DNA of 13,728 nt from CAXGUU01 sp964012875. GTDB taxonomy: Bacteria; Pseudomonadota; Gammaproteobacteria; Ga0077536. The notes under the pieces are model-generated. The model was not told where the DNA came from. It was given only the letters and a program-made list of their open reading frames with translations, and did no database searches. Both the position numbers and the translations under genes were made by a program. Below, piece after piece: positions 1 through 6,435 of the stretch (position 1 is the first letter of the stretch; each line of letters starts with the position of its first letter). The stretch spans positions 1 to 13,728 of the forward strand of contig CAXGUU010000053.1 of NCBI GenBank assembly GCA_964012875.1, in the 5' to 3' direction.

Positions 1-509
1 GGATGGTCGACAACATGCGCCGGGGCGCCGAAGAAGTAGGTCGAAACCCGGACGATATCTACGTCTTGTCGATGACGGCGTTTTATCTCACTGATTCCGG
101 GGAGCAGATTGAAACGCGGGAGGTCCGTGAAGCGGTGGGCCCGATGGTGGCCTCCAGCAGCAATATTTTCGCCCTTTCATGCCACAAAGACCCCAGTGTC
201 ATGCCGGAGGATCTGCGCGACGAACTGATGGATTTTGTCGGCGTCTATCGCGAACCCGACGAACCGGTCGAGACCCGGCACCTGAAACTCTACACGGGTT
301 ACCTGCAGTTTCTGAAAGATGAGCACGAAGCACTGATGACCAAAAAAATCATTCAGGCAACGACGCTGACCGGTACCAAGGACGAAGTATTGGGCATGAT
401 TGAGGCCATGCGCGACGCCGGGGTCGACCAGGTTGCCATTCAGCCGATTCGGCCAACGCGGGAAGTAGTCGAGCAGGTCGCGACCGAGATCATGCCGCAT
501 TTCAGCTAA
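1..509 (+). CDS. LLM-class (luciferase-like) flavin-dependent oxidoreductase, C-terminal part
   Basis: This is the 3' part of a gene whose beginning lies left of the window; the frame is open from the first bases. About 168 residues are visible, against roughly 330-350 for whole members of the family, so the N-terminal half of the TIM barrel is missing. The C-terminal part has the usual end of LLM proteins: a 'TGTKDEV' segment followed by 'EAMRDAGVDQVAIQP', the helix and strand that normally close the barrel. Family members use FMN or F420 to oxidise or reduce small substrates; the substrate here cannot be read. The ATG at position 3 is probably internal. A GC-rich hairpin (542-561) lies 32 nt after the stop. 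The family call is fairly sure; function beyond that is inference. Confidence 0.82.
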   Translation, partial: MVDNMRRGAEEVGRNPDDIYVLSMTAFYLTDSGEQIETREVREAVGPMVASSSNIFALSCHKDPSVMPEDLRDELMDFVGVYREPDEPVETRHLKLYTGYLQFLKDEHEALMTKKIIQATTLTGTKDEVLGMIEAMRDAGVDQVAIQPIRPTREVVEQVATEIMPHFS

Positions 510-625
510 ACGTCAGGCGATCGTATCTTCAGCACGGGCGGCGCGCGTCGTTTCACGCGCGTCCGCCTTCGCGCAGGCCGCTGCGACCATCCGGGTACCG
601 CGAAACGATGCCATGTCAGGACAGC

Positions 626-682
626 ACGTTGCTTTGAGTTTTCACTGAATGACGCCGCCACGGGACAAATCGAAAGCAACGT
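626..682. repeat. 10-bp perfect inverted repeat
   Basis: The arms ACGTTGCTTT (626-635) and AAAGCAACGT (673-682) are exact reverse complements with a 37-nt interior. They could be two operator half-sites, the ends of a decayed element or the base of a weak RNA stem. No gene lies between them. Confidence 0.5.
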
Positions 683-850
683 TAGCGCCTGACCCTGATG
701 ACTAACGGCCGAACAAAAATGTCCGATACGCGTCCGATCTCAATCACTTATGGGCAAATCGGGCCCGCTGAACCAGTCTGCACCTCAACCGGACATAACT
801 GTGGCGACCCCTGATCGACACCATTCAGCCTATTTTTGATTCGGTCGTGC

Positions 851-855
851 AGGAG
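851..855 (+). promoter_or_regulatory. Ribosome binding site setting the start at 863
   Basis: AGGAG lies 7 nt before the ATG at 863. The upstream in-frame start near 836 has nothing comparable, so this site decides the start of the small unknown protein. Confidence 0.7.
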
Positions 856-862
856 CCCGGAC

Positions 863-1333
863 ATGATCGAACTGATTTTTGCCTTTGTTACCACCGTCGG
901 CCCGCTGCAAATGGCAGACCAGAGCGCGCCTGTTGCCCCGACTGACGTTCAGCCGGGTAGTCAGGCGATTAGCTTACGCAAACCCTTGATCAACCGCTCA
1001 TCGGGAACCCGACTCGTACTGTTCGTGCGTGACACCACCGCGTTGACCCGAAGCGACGTCGCCGACGCGAAGGCTTTCGAACGCGCCGTTCCGGTCGGTT
1101 CAGTGCGTGGGACCCTGCATTCCAGCGGCGGCGAGACAATCACCTATAAACACACGGGCTTCGCCTACTATCGCGGATTTTCCGGCCTCGTTCTGACCGA
1201 AAGTCAACCAAGCGGCGCGCAGGCCCTGTTCCATGAACTCGAAATTGACGCTGACCTGACGCTGCCACAGGTTCGTTTCGTGTGGCTGGATCGGGCCGCG
1301 CGAACCATTCGCGATGTCCCGCCACCACGGTAA
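863..1333 (+). CDS. Hypothetical protein, possibly exported
   Basis: A 156-residue protein I do not recognise. The start at 863 is chosen because AGGAG lies 7 nt upstream; a longer in-frame version from 836 is possible but lacks such a site. The first 18 or so residues (MIELIFAFVTTVGPLQMA) are hydrophobic and could be a weak signal peptide or anchor, although the usual N-terminal Lys/Arg is absent. The following Pro/Ala/Ser-rich stretch looks like a linker. The body alternates hydrophobic and polar residues with aromatic clusters ('GFAYYRGFSGLVL', 'VRFVWLD'), suggesting a small beta-rich domain. It has two close basic/Pro residues at the end (PPPR) and no cysteine. It lies 77 bp before the DsbA-like gene on the same strand and may be co-transcribed. 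Confidence 0.6.
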   Translation: MIELIFAFVTTVGPLQMADQSAPVAPTDVQPGSQAISLRKPLINRSSGTRLVLFVRDTTALTRSDVADAKAFERAVPVGSVRGTLHSSGGETITYKHTGFAYYRGFSGLVLTESQPSGAQALFHELEIDADLTLPQVRFVWLDRAARTIRDVPPPR

Positions 1334-1410
1334 CGGCAAACATCGACGACGTTGACGCTGACGAAATCGCGCCGTCACAATGTGGGAGGTTGCAGATTCA
1401 GAGCCCTGAC

Positions 1411-2064
1411 ATGCCGTCCTCAAGTCCAATTCAACTGGAAATTGTCTCAGACGTGGTGTGCCCATGGTGCTATATCGGCAAGCACCGTCTGGAACGGGGC
1501 CTGGCCCTGCTCAAGTCCGAGCACAAGTTCGACATCCGCTGGCGTCCCTACGAGCTTAACCCGACTCTGCCGGCTGAAGGCATGGACCGCAGGGATTACT
1601 GCAAAGCCAAGTTCGGTTCGCTGGAGTACGCCGATCAACTGTATGCCAACGTAGCGGCGAATGCCGAGGCGGACGGCTTGCCCATGGATGTCGCCGCCAT
1701 CAAGAGAACACCCAATACCCGCGCGGCGCATCGGTTAATCGAAGCTGCCGGCGAATGTGGCCGGCAGGATGCCCTAGTCGACGCTCTATTCAAAGCCTAT
1801 TTCGTCGACGGCAAAGACGTCGGCAACCATGAGACACTTGAAAAACTGGCGCTGGAGGCAGGCCTCGATCAGCAGACCGCGACCGATACCCTGCAGAACA
1901 GTAGCCGCGATGTCGAAATTGAAGCCTACGAGGGGGCTGTTAAGGAACAGGGTATTCATGGTGTGCCCGCATTTCTGTTCAATGGCCGCATGCTTTTCTC
2001 CGGCGCACAGTCAGCGGAAACAATCTCACTGTCTCTGCAGCGCGCCATTGATCGCGGCCTGTGA
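1411..2064 (+). CDS. DsbA-family (FrnE-type) thioredoxin-fold oxidoreductase
   Basis: A 217-residue protein with the CPWC redox motif at residues 17-20 (VSDVVCPWCYIG), typical of the FrnE / 2-hydroxychromene-2-carboxylate isomerase branch of DsbA-like proteins. A thioredoxin fold with an inserted helical domain fits the length, and the cis-proline loop appears as 'GIHGVPAFLFNG' near the C-terminus. There is no signal peptide, so it should work in the cytoplasm, probably in thiol-disulfide exchange or glutathione-type chemistry; the partner is unknown. The ATG at 1411 fits homologue length; its Shine-Dalgarno is weak, while a better GGGAGG at 1384-1389 sits too far away and abuts an in-frame TTG at 1390. 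The open frame upstream to 1282 is probably untranslated. The 3' end overlaps the next gene by 4 bp, implying translational coupling. Confidence 0.92.
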   Translation: MPSSSPIQLEIVSDVVCPWCYIGKHRLERGLALLKSEHKFDIRWRPYELNPTLPAEGMDRRDYCKAKFGSLEYADQLYANVAANAEADGLPMDVAAIKRTPNTRAAHRLIEAAGECGRQDALVDALFKAYFVDGKDVGNHETLEKLALEAGLDQQTATDTLQNSSRDVEIEAYEGAVKEQGIHGVPAFLFNGRMLFSGAQSAETISLSLQRAIDRGL

Positions 2065-2555
2065 GCCCTCACAACGACGATACGCGGCCGGTCAAACCCG
2101 GGGCGGACAACGGCTGGTGTCGAGCGCATGCGATGCGCCTGGCGCACAGTTTTCAGTCCCTCCTCGGCCGACCGCTGCTGGGACACAGCACGAGCGATGA
2201 GGCACTGCCACGTCTGCTCTACGACGCGCCGTTTGTGCTGGTATCACATGGTCTGGAAGACGACCCGCTATTCAACTATGCCAATGCAGCCGCGCAGTCG
2301 CTGTTTGAACTGACATGGCATGAATTTGTTCGCCTGGAGTCGCGACATTCGGCCGAACCCCTGGAGCAGGCCGCGCGCGAAAAATTCATGAAACAGGTAC
2401 GTGAGAAAAGCTTTGTCGACGACTACACTGGGGCGCGTATTTCGTCGACCGGCAATCGATTCACAATTGACCATGCGGTCGTCTGGAATGTTATCGACGA
2501 TAATGGCGTGGTGCATGGACAGGCAGCAACATTTGACAACTGGACGGCGCTGTAA
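2061..2555 (+). CDS. MEKHLA-domain (PAS-like) protein
   Basis: A 164-residue protein starting with GTG in a GTGA overlap with the DsbA-like gene. Nearly its whole length matches the MEKHLA domain, which was first noted at the C-terminus of plant HD-ZIP III proteins, occurs alone in bacteria and resembles PAS domains. Typical signatures run in order: 'LLYDAPFVLVSHG', 'DPLFNYANAAAQSLFELTWHEF', the 'SRHSAEP' segment, 'DYTGARISSTGNRFTIDHAVVWNVID' and the closing 'GQAATFDNW'. By analogy with PAS it may bind a small ligand or cofactor, but no ligand is known to me. The stop TAA (2553-2555) is followed in the same frame by the SurE coding sequence, with no canonical start between. A read-through or formerly fused product is therefore possible. 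Confidence 0.9.
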   Translation: MSPHNDDTRPVKPGADNGWCRAHAMRLAHSFQSLLGRPLLGHSTSDEALPRLLYDAPFVLVSHGLEDDPLFNYANAAAQSLFELTWHEFVRLESRHSAEPLEQAAREKFMKQVREKSFVDDYTGARISSTGNRFTIDHAVVWNVIDDNGVVHGQAATFDNWTAL

Positions 2556-2573
2556 GCGACCGGGGCAAACACT

Positions 2574-3356
2574 ATTTTTAATTCAAAACTTCGAATCCTA
2601 GTCACCAACGACGACAGCCACGATTCGCCACTGTTCCATTTGGCGATCGATGCCCTGCGCGAACTCGGCGATGTTTATGTCTCCGTGCCGGCGACGGAGC
2701 AAAGCTGGAAAGGCAAGTCAATGACGCGACAAGGTGCGCTCTATGTCGAGGATATTCGTATCCACGATCTGCCGGCCTGGTCGGTCACGGGCACACCAGC
2801 CGATTGCGCCAACCTCGCGATTCATCAACTGATGGACGCCCCGCCCGACATCGTCGTATCGGGCATCAATATCGGCAAAAATGTGGGCCTCGGGTTCGTT
2901 TTCGCATCGGGCACCGTTGGCGCCTGCCTCGAGGGTAATATCGCCGGTATCCCGGGCCTCGCCCTGTCCCAGGAACTGGTACCGGACGATTTCTATTATT
3001 GGGACAAACATCGTGAATTCCGGCCGGAAACGACGGCCTATCTCGAACGCCAAATCGCGACCCTCGTACCGAAGGTCTGGCATACCTTCATCGATACGCA
3101 CCTTGATCAGCCGACGACGTGGAACGTGAACTTCCCTTTCAGTGATCACGATCATGAACCCGAGATCGTACGTACCCGACTTGGCCACACCTACTATGGC
3201 AATTGCTTTATCAAGCGCGGCGACCAGTATCATTTCGGTTTGTCAAAGGCGGATGTCGACACGACTGAAGACACCGACGACGCCGTGCTGAAAGCCGGGA
3301 ACGTCAGTGCGACGATGCTGGACGTACGCGATTTCGGTCAGAACATCCGGGGTTAA
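2574..3356 (+). CDS. surE: SurE-family 5'/3'-nucleotidase with no canonical start codon
   Basis: SurE proteins are metal-dependent phosphatases acting on nucleoside monophosphates. All the catalytic residues are present. Counting from an ATT at 2574, they are Asp13-Asp14 ('ILVTNDD'), Ser44 ('EQSWKGKS') and Asn99 ('VVSGINIGKN'), spaced nearly as in characterised SurE (D8, D9, S39, N95). 'GTPADC' and 'GTVGACLEGNIAGIPGLALSQ' are also typical. NDDSHDSP in place of the usual NDDGIxAPG marks a divergent subgroup. There is no ATG, GTG or TTG in any frame from 2553 to 2639. The first one in frame, TTG at 2640, would delete the Asp pair. Options are a rare ATT start at 2574 (CGGGG lies 8 nt before it), read-through from the MEKHLA gene in the same frame, or a sequence error. 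The family is clear; the start is not. Confidence 0.88.
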   Translation: MFNSKLRILVTNDDSHDSPLFHLAIDALRELGDVYVSVPATEQSWKGKSMTRQGALYVEDIRIHDLPAWSVTGTPADCANLAIHQLMDAPPDIVVSGINIGKNVGLGFVFASGTVGACLEGNIAGIPGLALSQELVPDDFYYWDKHREFRPETTAYLERQIATLVPKVWHTFIDTHLDQPTTWNVNFPFSDHDHEPEIVRTRLGHTYYGNCFIKRGDQYHFGLSKADVDTTEDTDDAVLKAGNVSATMLDVRDFGQNIRG

Positions 3357-3365
3357 CTACATTTA

Positions 3366-4151
3366 ATGGACATCCGCGATCGAACAATCGTTATTACCGG
3401 GGGCGCGCACGGCATCGGCCGGGCACTCGCTGAACGTTTTCACGCTGAAGGCGCCGCCCACGTGGTCGTCGCCGATCTGGACGAAACGGCCGCCGATGAA
3501 GTGGCCCGGTCCATTGGCGGCTCAGCGATGCGAGCCGACGTTGGGCAGGAAAGCGATATCGCCGCGCTGGTCGAAACAACCGAGCGCGATATCGGGCCAA
3601 TTGACCTGTTCTGCTCGAATGCCGGCATAGCGACGGCGGAGGATCTGGCCGCACCCAACGAACAGTGGCAGCAGATCTGGGAAGTGAACGTCATGGCCCA
3701 TGTCTTCGCAGCTCGGCACGCGGTACCGCGCATGGTTGAGCGCGGCCATGGCTACCTGATGAATACCTGTTCGGCCGCGGGACTTCTGAACCAGATCGGT
3801 GGTGCGGCCTACGGCGTCACCAAGCATGCCGCGGTTGGTTTTGGTGAGTGGCTTGCCCTGACCTACGCCCACCAGGGCATTCGCGTTTCGCTTTTGTGCC
3901 CGCAGGCCGTGCGAACTGCGATGACAACCGGCGACGCTATGGACAACGCCGGCGTCGCCGCCGCTGCGGCCGACGGCATGATTGAGCCGGAGCAACTTGC
4001 TGACGCGGTGATGGCGGGTTTACGAGATGAGACCTTCCTCATTCTGCCGCATCCCCAGGTGGCCGAATACATGCGCCGCAAGACCGATGATTACGACCGC
4101 TGGATTCGCGGTATGAACCGGTTTCACCAATCCATCTACGCCGACCAATAG
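3366..4151 (+). CDS. Classical short-chain dehydrogenase/reductase (SDR)
   Basis: A 261-residue protein of normal SDR length. The glycine-rich nucleotide-binding motif TGGAHGIG lies at residues 11-18, and Asp37 after the second strand suggests a preference for NAD(H) over NADP(H). 'NAG' is at 85-87, and the catalytic set is Asn108, Ser136, Tyr149 and Lys153 (YGVTK). It should oxidise an alcohol or reduce a ketone; the substrate is unknown. It begins 9 nt after the SurE stop with only a weak Shine-Dalgarno, so translation is probably coupled. The SMP-30-type gene follows after 19 nt. Dehydrogenase plus lactonase would suit oxidation of a sugar-like or cyclic alcohol to a lactone and then its hydrolysis, but this is inference from position. 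Confidence 0.95.
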   Translation: MDIRDRTIVITGGAHGIGRALAERFHAEGAAHVVVADLDETAADEVARSIGGSAMRADVGQESDIAALVETTERDIGPIDLFCSNAGIATAEDLAAPNEQWQQIWEVNVMAHVFAARHAVPRMVERGHGYLMNTCSAAGLLNQIGGAAYGVTKHAAVGFGEWLALTYAHQGIRVSLLCPQAVRTAMTTGDAMDNAGVAAAAADGMIEPEQLADAVMAGLRDETFLILPHPQVAEYMRRKTDDYDRWIRGMNRFHQSIYADQ

Positions 4152-4170
4152 CGGATTCTGAGGGACACTG

Positions 4171-5034
4171 ATGCAAGCAGAACGCCTCTGTACGGGCTAC
4201 GGTCTGATCGAAGGCCCAGTGTGGGATGACGATCGCGGATTGCTGTTCAGCGATGTCGTGCACGGTGGTGTTTTCTGTTTGAAAAAAGACGGCGATATCA
4301 GCACGATATTCGAACATCGCCGGGGTATAGGCGGGATGTGCCTACATCGCGATGGCGGCATGATCGTCAGTGGACGCAATATCGCCTTCAAGTCGTTCGC
4401 GGGCGGCGACAGCGTGACCGTACTCGACAATAACCCTGAAAAAAACTGCGTCGGATTCAATGACTTGGTTGCCGACAGTCGTGGCCGCATCTACGCAGGC
4501 TCGCTGGGCTCGAGCCCGGTCTTCGACGACGGCTTGCCGCCCACAGCCGGACAGCTTTTCCTTATCGAGCTCGATGGCAGCGCCCACGCCATCGCCGACG
4601 ACGTGCGCCTGACCAACGGTCTCGGCTTTTCGCCCGATGGCAAAACCTTGTATCACTCAGACTCCCGCCAGGAAACCGTTTTCAAGTACGCCGTAAACGA
4701 CGATGGCACCGTCGGCCCCAAACAAACATTCTGCAAGACAGAACGCGGCGTCCCGGACGGGCTTGTGGTCGACGAAACGGGCCAGGTCCTGGTTGCGCTC
4801 GCTGCCGGCGGCCACGGCGTCGCCGTCTATGCGCCGGACGCCACGGAAGCTGGTTTCATCGAAATCGATTTGCCGATGTGTACGAGTGTCTGTTTCGGTG
4901 ATGCTGATCTGAAGGCGCTTTTTATCGTCTCGGGGTCTGACGGCGCCGGCTCCGATCGCGCGGGCAGCATTTATCGCACTTCCTGGCCGCATGCGGGGCT
5001 GCCCGTTGGCGTCGCCGCAGTTCCAACAGGTTAA
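4171..5034 (+). CDS. SMP-30/gluconolactonase/LRE-family hydrolase
   Basis: A 287-residue six-bladed beta-propeller of the SMP-30/regucalcin family, typical in length. The three expected metal ligands are visible: Glu14 in 'IEGPVW', Asn149 in 'TNGLGFSPDGKTLYHSDS' and Asp196 in 'PDGLVVD'; Asn97 in 'GFNDL' matches the usual substrate-contact Asn. Relatives hydrolyse sugar lactones or other esters using Ca or Zn. No signal peptide is present, so it should be cytoplasmic. A good Shine-Dalgarno (GAGGGA, about 4160-4165) precedes the ATG. It is the last gene of the co-directional run and ends 36 bp before the convergent histidine phosphatase, with no clear terminator between them. Confidence 0.93.
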   Translation: MQAERLCTGYGLIEGPVWDDDRGLLFSDVVHGGVFCLKKDGDISTIFEHRRGIGGMCLHRDGGMIVSGRNIAFKSFAGGDSVTVLDNNPEKNCVGFNDLVADSRGRIYAGSLGSSPVFDDGLPPTAGQLFLIELDGSAHAIADDVRLTNGLGFSPDGKTLYHSDSRQETVFKYAVNDDGTVGPKQTFCKTERGVPDGLVVDETGQVLVALAAGGHGVAVYAPDATEAGFIEIDLPMCTSVCFGDADLKALFIVSGSDGAGSDRAGSIYRTSWPHAGLPVGVAAVPTG

Positions 5035-5070
5035 AGGGCCGACCGGGCCACGGAACAATTGCCAGCAGCG

Positions 5071-5679
5071 CTAAACCGGCGCCCGATTTGTCGCCGCGCC
5101 GGGAAGGTGCGCGACACTGGAGAATTCGATCACCTTCCATGGCTCACAGTGTTCGACCGTGGTGACGGCCGTGTTAGCAACAACAAAATCGTCACTCAAT
5201 CCAAGGTGGGAGACTTCCAGCACCCGCTCAACCAGTGAGCGCAGGACCAGCCCGTGCGTCACGACGACGAGATCACCAGCGAGCGACTGTGCTTGGTCGA
5301 CGACATCTTGCCAGGCCCGGTCGACGCGCTGATTGAACTCGGGCCAGGATTCGCCCTCGGGTGGTACGTAGTCGTGACTGAACAGATCGAATTCGTCCAG
5401 CTCGTCGTATGACCTGCCGCGGATGGCACCGAAATTCCGCTCACGCAGATTTTCGTTCTTCATCAACGGCGCGCCGGTCGATTGCGCCACGCTATCAGCG
5501 GTCATGTGCGCTCGCGCGTAGTCGCTGGTGAGCACCAGTTCAACCTGTCTCGATGCGAGGCTGCGCCCGAGGTGGGCCGCCTGCTCGAGCCCGGACGCAC
5601 CGAGTGGCGTCTCAGGGTGCTGTAACACCCGACGGGCATTCAGGTCTGTTTCGCCGTGACGTATCAATAGTAGGGCCAT
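5071..5679 (-). CDS. Histidine phosphatase (phosphoglycerate-mutase-like) family protein
   Basis: A 202-residue protein beginning with the family signature 'LLIRHGETDLNARR'. His8 is the residue that becomes phosphorylated and Arg7 is next to it. Arg56 ('SDYARA'), Glu80 ('LRERNFG') and His142 ('VVVTHG') complete the expected phosphate pocket. This branch includes cofactor-dependent mutases, alpha-ribazole phosphatases and fructose-bisphosphatase-like enzymes. The length and the 'LRERNFGAIRG' motif fit a small broad-range phosphatase rather than glycolytic Gpm. It is transcribed alone, convergent with the SMP-30 gene and divergent from the Tat-exported protein across about 245 bp. Confidence 0.93.
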   Translation of the reverse strand: MALLLIRHGETDLNARRVLQHPETPLGASGLEQAAHLGRSLASRQVELVLTSDYARAHMTADSVAQSTGAPLMKNENLRERNFGAIRGRSYDELDEFDLFSHDYVPPEGESWPEFNQRVDRAWQDVVDQAQSLAGDLVVVTHGLVLRSLVERVLEVSHLGLSDDFVVANTAVTTVEHCEPWKVIEFSSVAHLPGAATNRAPV

Positions 5680-5910
5680 AAAATCGGTGGGCAGTCAGTG
5701 CTACGCAGCGGGCGAGTGTATCCGAGAACAAGCCTGCAGTATGCATCGAATTTGGCACCCACGGCGTGGCAGCAGTCTCAAAATAACTGGCGATAACGGG
5801 AGCAGCCTGATCCTCGGTATCATCGCGGCATGCATCCATGCAGTGCCGACAGTAGCATTGCCCCCGACCGGAGCCATACGATGCCGTACCCGGTTGGACA
5901 AACAAATCCA

Positions 5911-5915
5911 GGGAG
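5911..5915 (+). promoter_or_regulatory. Ribosome binding site before the Tat-signal gene
   Basis: GGGAG lies 9 nt before the ATG at 5925. It also serves a second in-frame ATG at 5931 less well, so the first is preferred. Confidence 0.6.
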
Positions 5916-5924
5916 TAAAGCAAC

Positions 5925-6428
5925 ATGAGCATGAATCGCAGACAGATTTTGAGATCCACCCTGGCGTTCGCCGTCAGCGCCAGCGTTATACCGCACGTCG
6001 TTATCGCAGGAGAGTCACCTGCGGTTACTGCACTCGATAAATCGCAACTGATATACCTCAGCCCTGTTGTCTCAGGCGGCCACGAAAGCGCTTGTAAAGG
6101 CGAGGTCTGGTTTATCCATCACGAGAAACAGATCTACGTCGTGACCCAGGCTGATGCGTGGCGCGCCGAAGCGATCCGCAAGGGATTTACGCGCGCCAAG
6201 ATCTGGATCGGGGAATTCGGCATGTGGAAATCAGCAAGCGGCCGTTATCGTTCGGCGCCATACCTCAATATAGAGGGTCAAATCGAATCCGACCGCGAAA
6301 AACACCTGCAGCTATTACCGGTCTTCGGCAAGAAATATGCCGCCGAGTGGGGCTCATGGGGACCACGTTTTCGCGACGGTTTGTCCGATGGCTCACGTGT
6401 GATGTTGCGCTATACCGTTACTTCCTGA
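5925..6428 (+). CDS. Tat-exported split-barrel protein resembling pyridoxamine 5'-phosphate oxidase family
   Basis: A 167-residue protein with a clear twin-arginine leader: Arg5-Arg6 in 'MNRRQILR', a hydrophobic core at about 11-27, and a likely cleavage near Ala28 ('VVIAGES'). The mature part, about 139 residues, has features I associate with small flavin-binding split-barrel proteins of the PNPOx/FMN-binding group: 'GEVWFIHHEKQIYVVTQADAWRAEA', then 'RAKIWIGEFG', and a C-terminal 'WGPRFRDGLSDGSRVMLRY'. Tat export usually means the protein folds, often around a cofactor, before crossing to the periplasm, which would suit a flavin or F420/heme cofactor. The family call is moderate and the activity is unknown. 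It converges on the next minus-strand gene with only 7 bp between them. Confidence 0.75.
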   Translation: MSMNRRQILRSTLAFAVSASVIPHVVIAGESPAVTALDKSQLIYLSPVVSGGHESACKGEVWFIHHEKQIYVVTQADAWRAEAIRKGFTRAKIWIGEFGMWKSASGRYRSAPYLNIEGQIESDREKHLQLLPVFGKKYAAEWGSWGPRFRDGLSDGSRVMLRYTVTS

Positions 6429-6435
6429 CGGAGTC

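Larger units (their letters stand above)
510..862. other. Non-coding stretch with a 10-bp inverted repeat
   Basis: About 350 bp without a convincing gene. It holds a 7-bp GC-rich stem (542-548 with 555-561, 6-nt loop) just after the LLM gene, not followed by a T-run. It also holds a perfect 10-bp inverted repeat, ACGTTGCTTT (626-635) and AAAGCAACGT (673-682), with 37 nt between the arms. The rest presumably carries the promoter of the gene at 863, but I see no convincing -35/-10 pair. Confidence 0.5.

Noticed and set aside
542..561. Intrinsic terminator after the LLM gene
   Set aside because: The 7-bp stem is real but no T-run follows, so it is noted only as part of the gap.
1282..1410. N-terminal extension of the DsbA-like protein
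   Set aside because: It overlaps the end of the preceding gene, does not resemble the family, and the protein from 1411 already has the usual length.
2718..3233. Long minus-strand frame opposite the SurE gene
   Set aside because: It is a shadow of a gene with strong family motifs on the plus strand.
2640..3356. TTG at 2640 as the SurE start
   Set aside because: It would remove the conserved NDD metal-binding residues encoded at 2607-2615, while all other catalytic residues remain intact.
5828..5841. Small palindrome GCATG-CATC-CATGC between the divergent phosphatase and Tat genes
   Set aside because: The 5-bp arms can occur by chance, and no promoter is placed convincingly around it.
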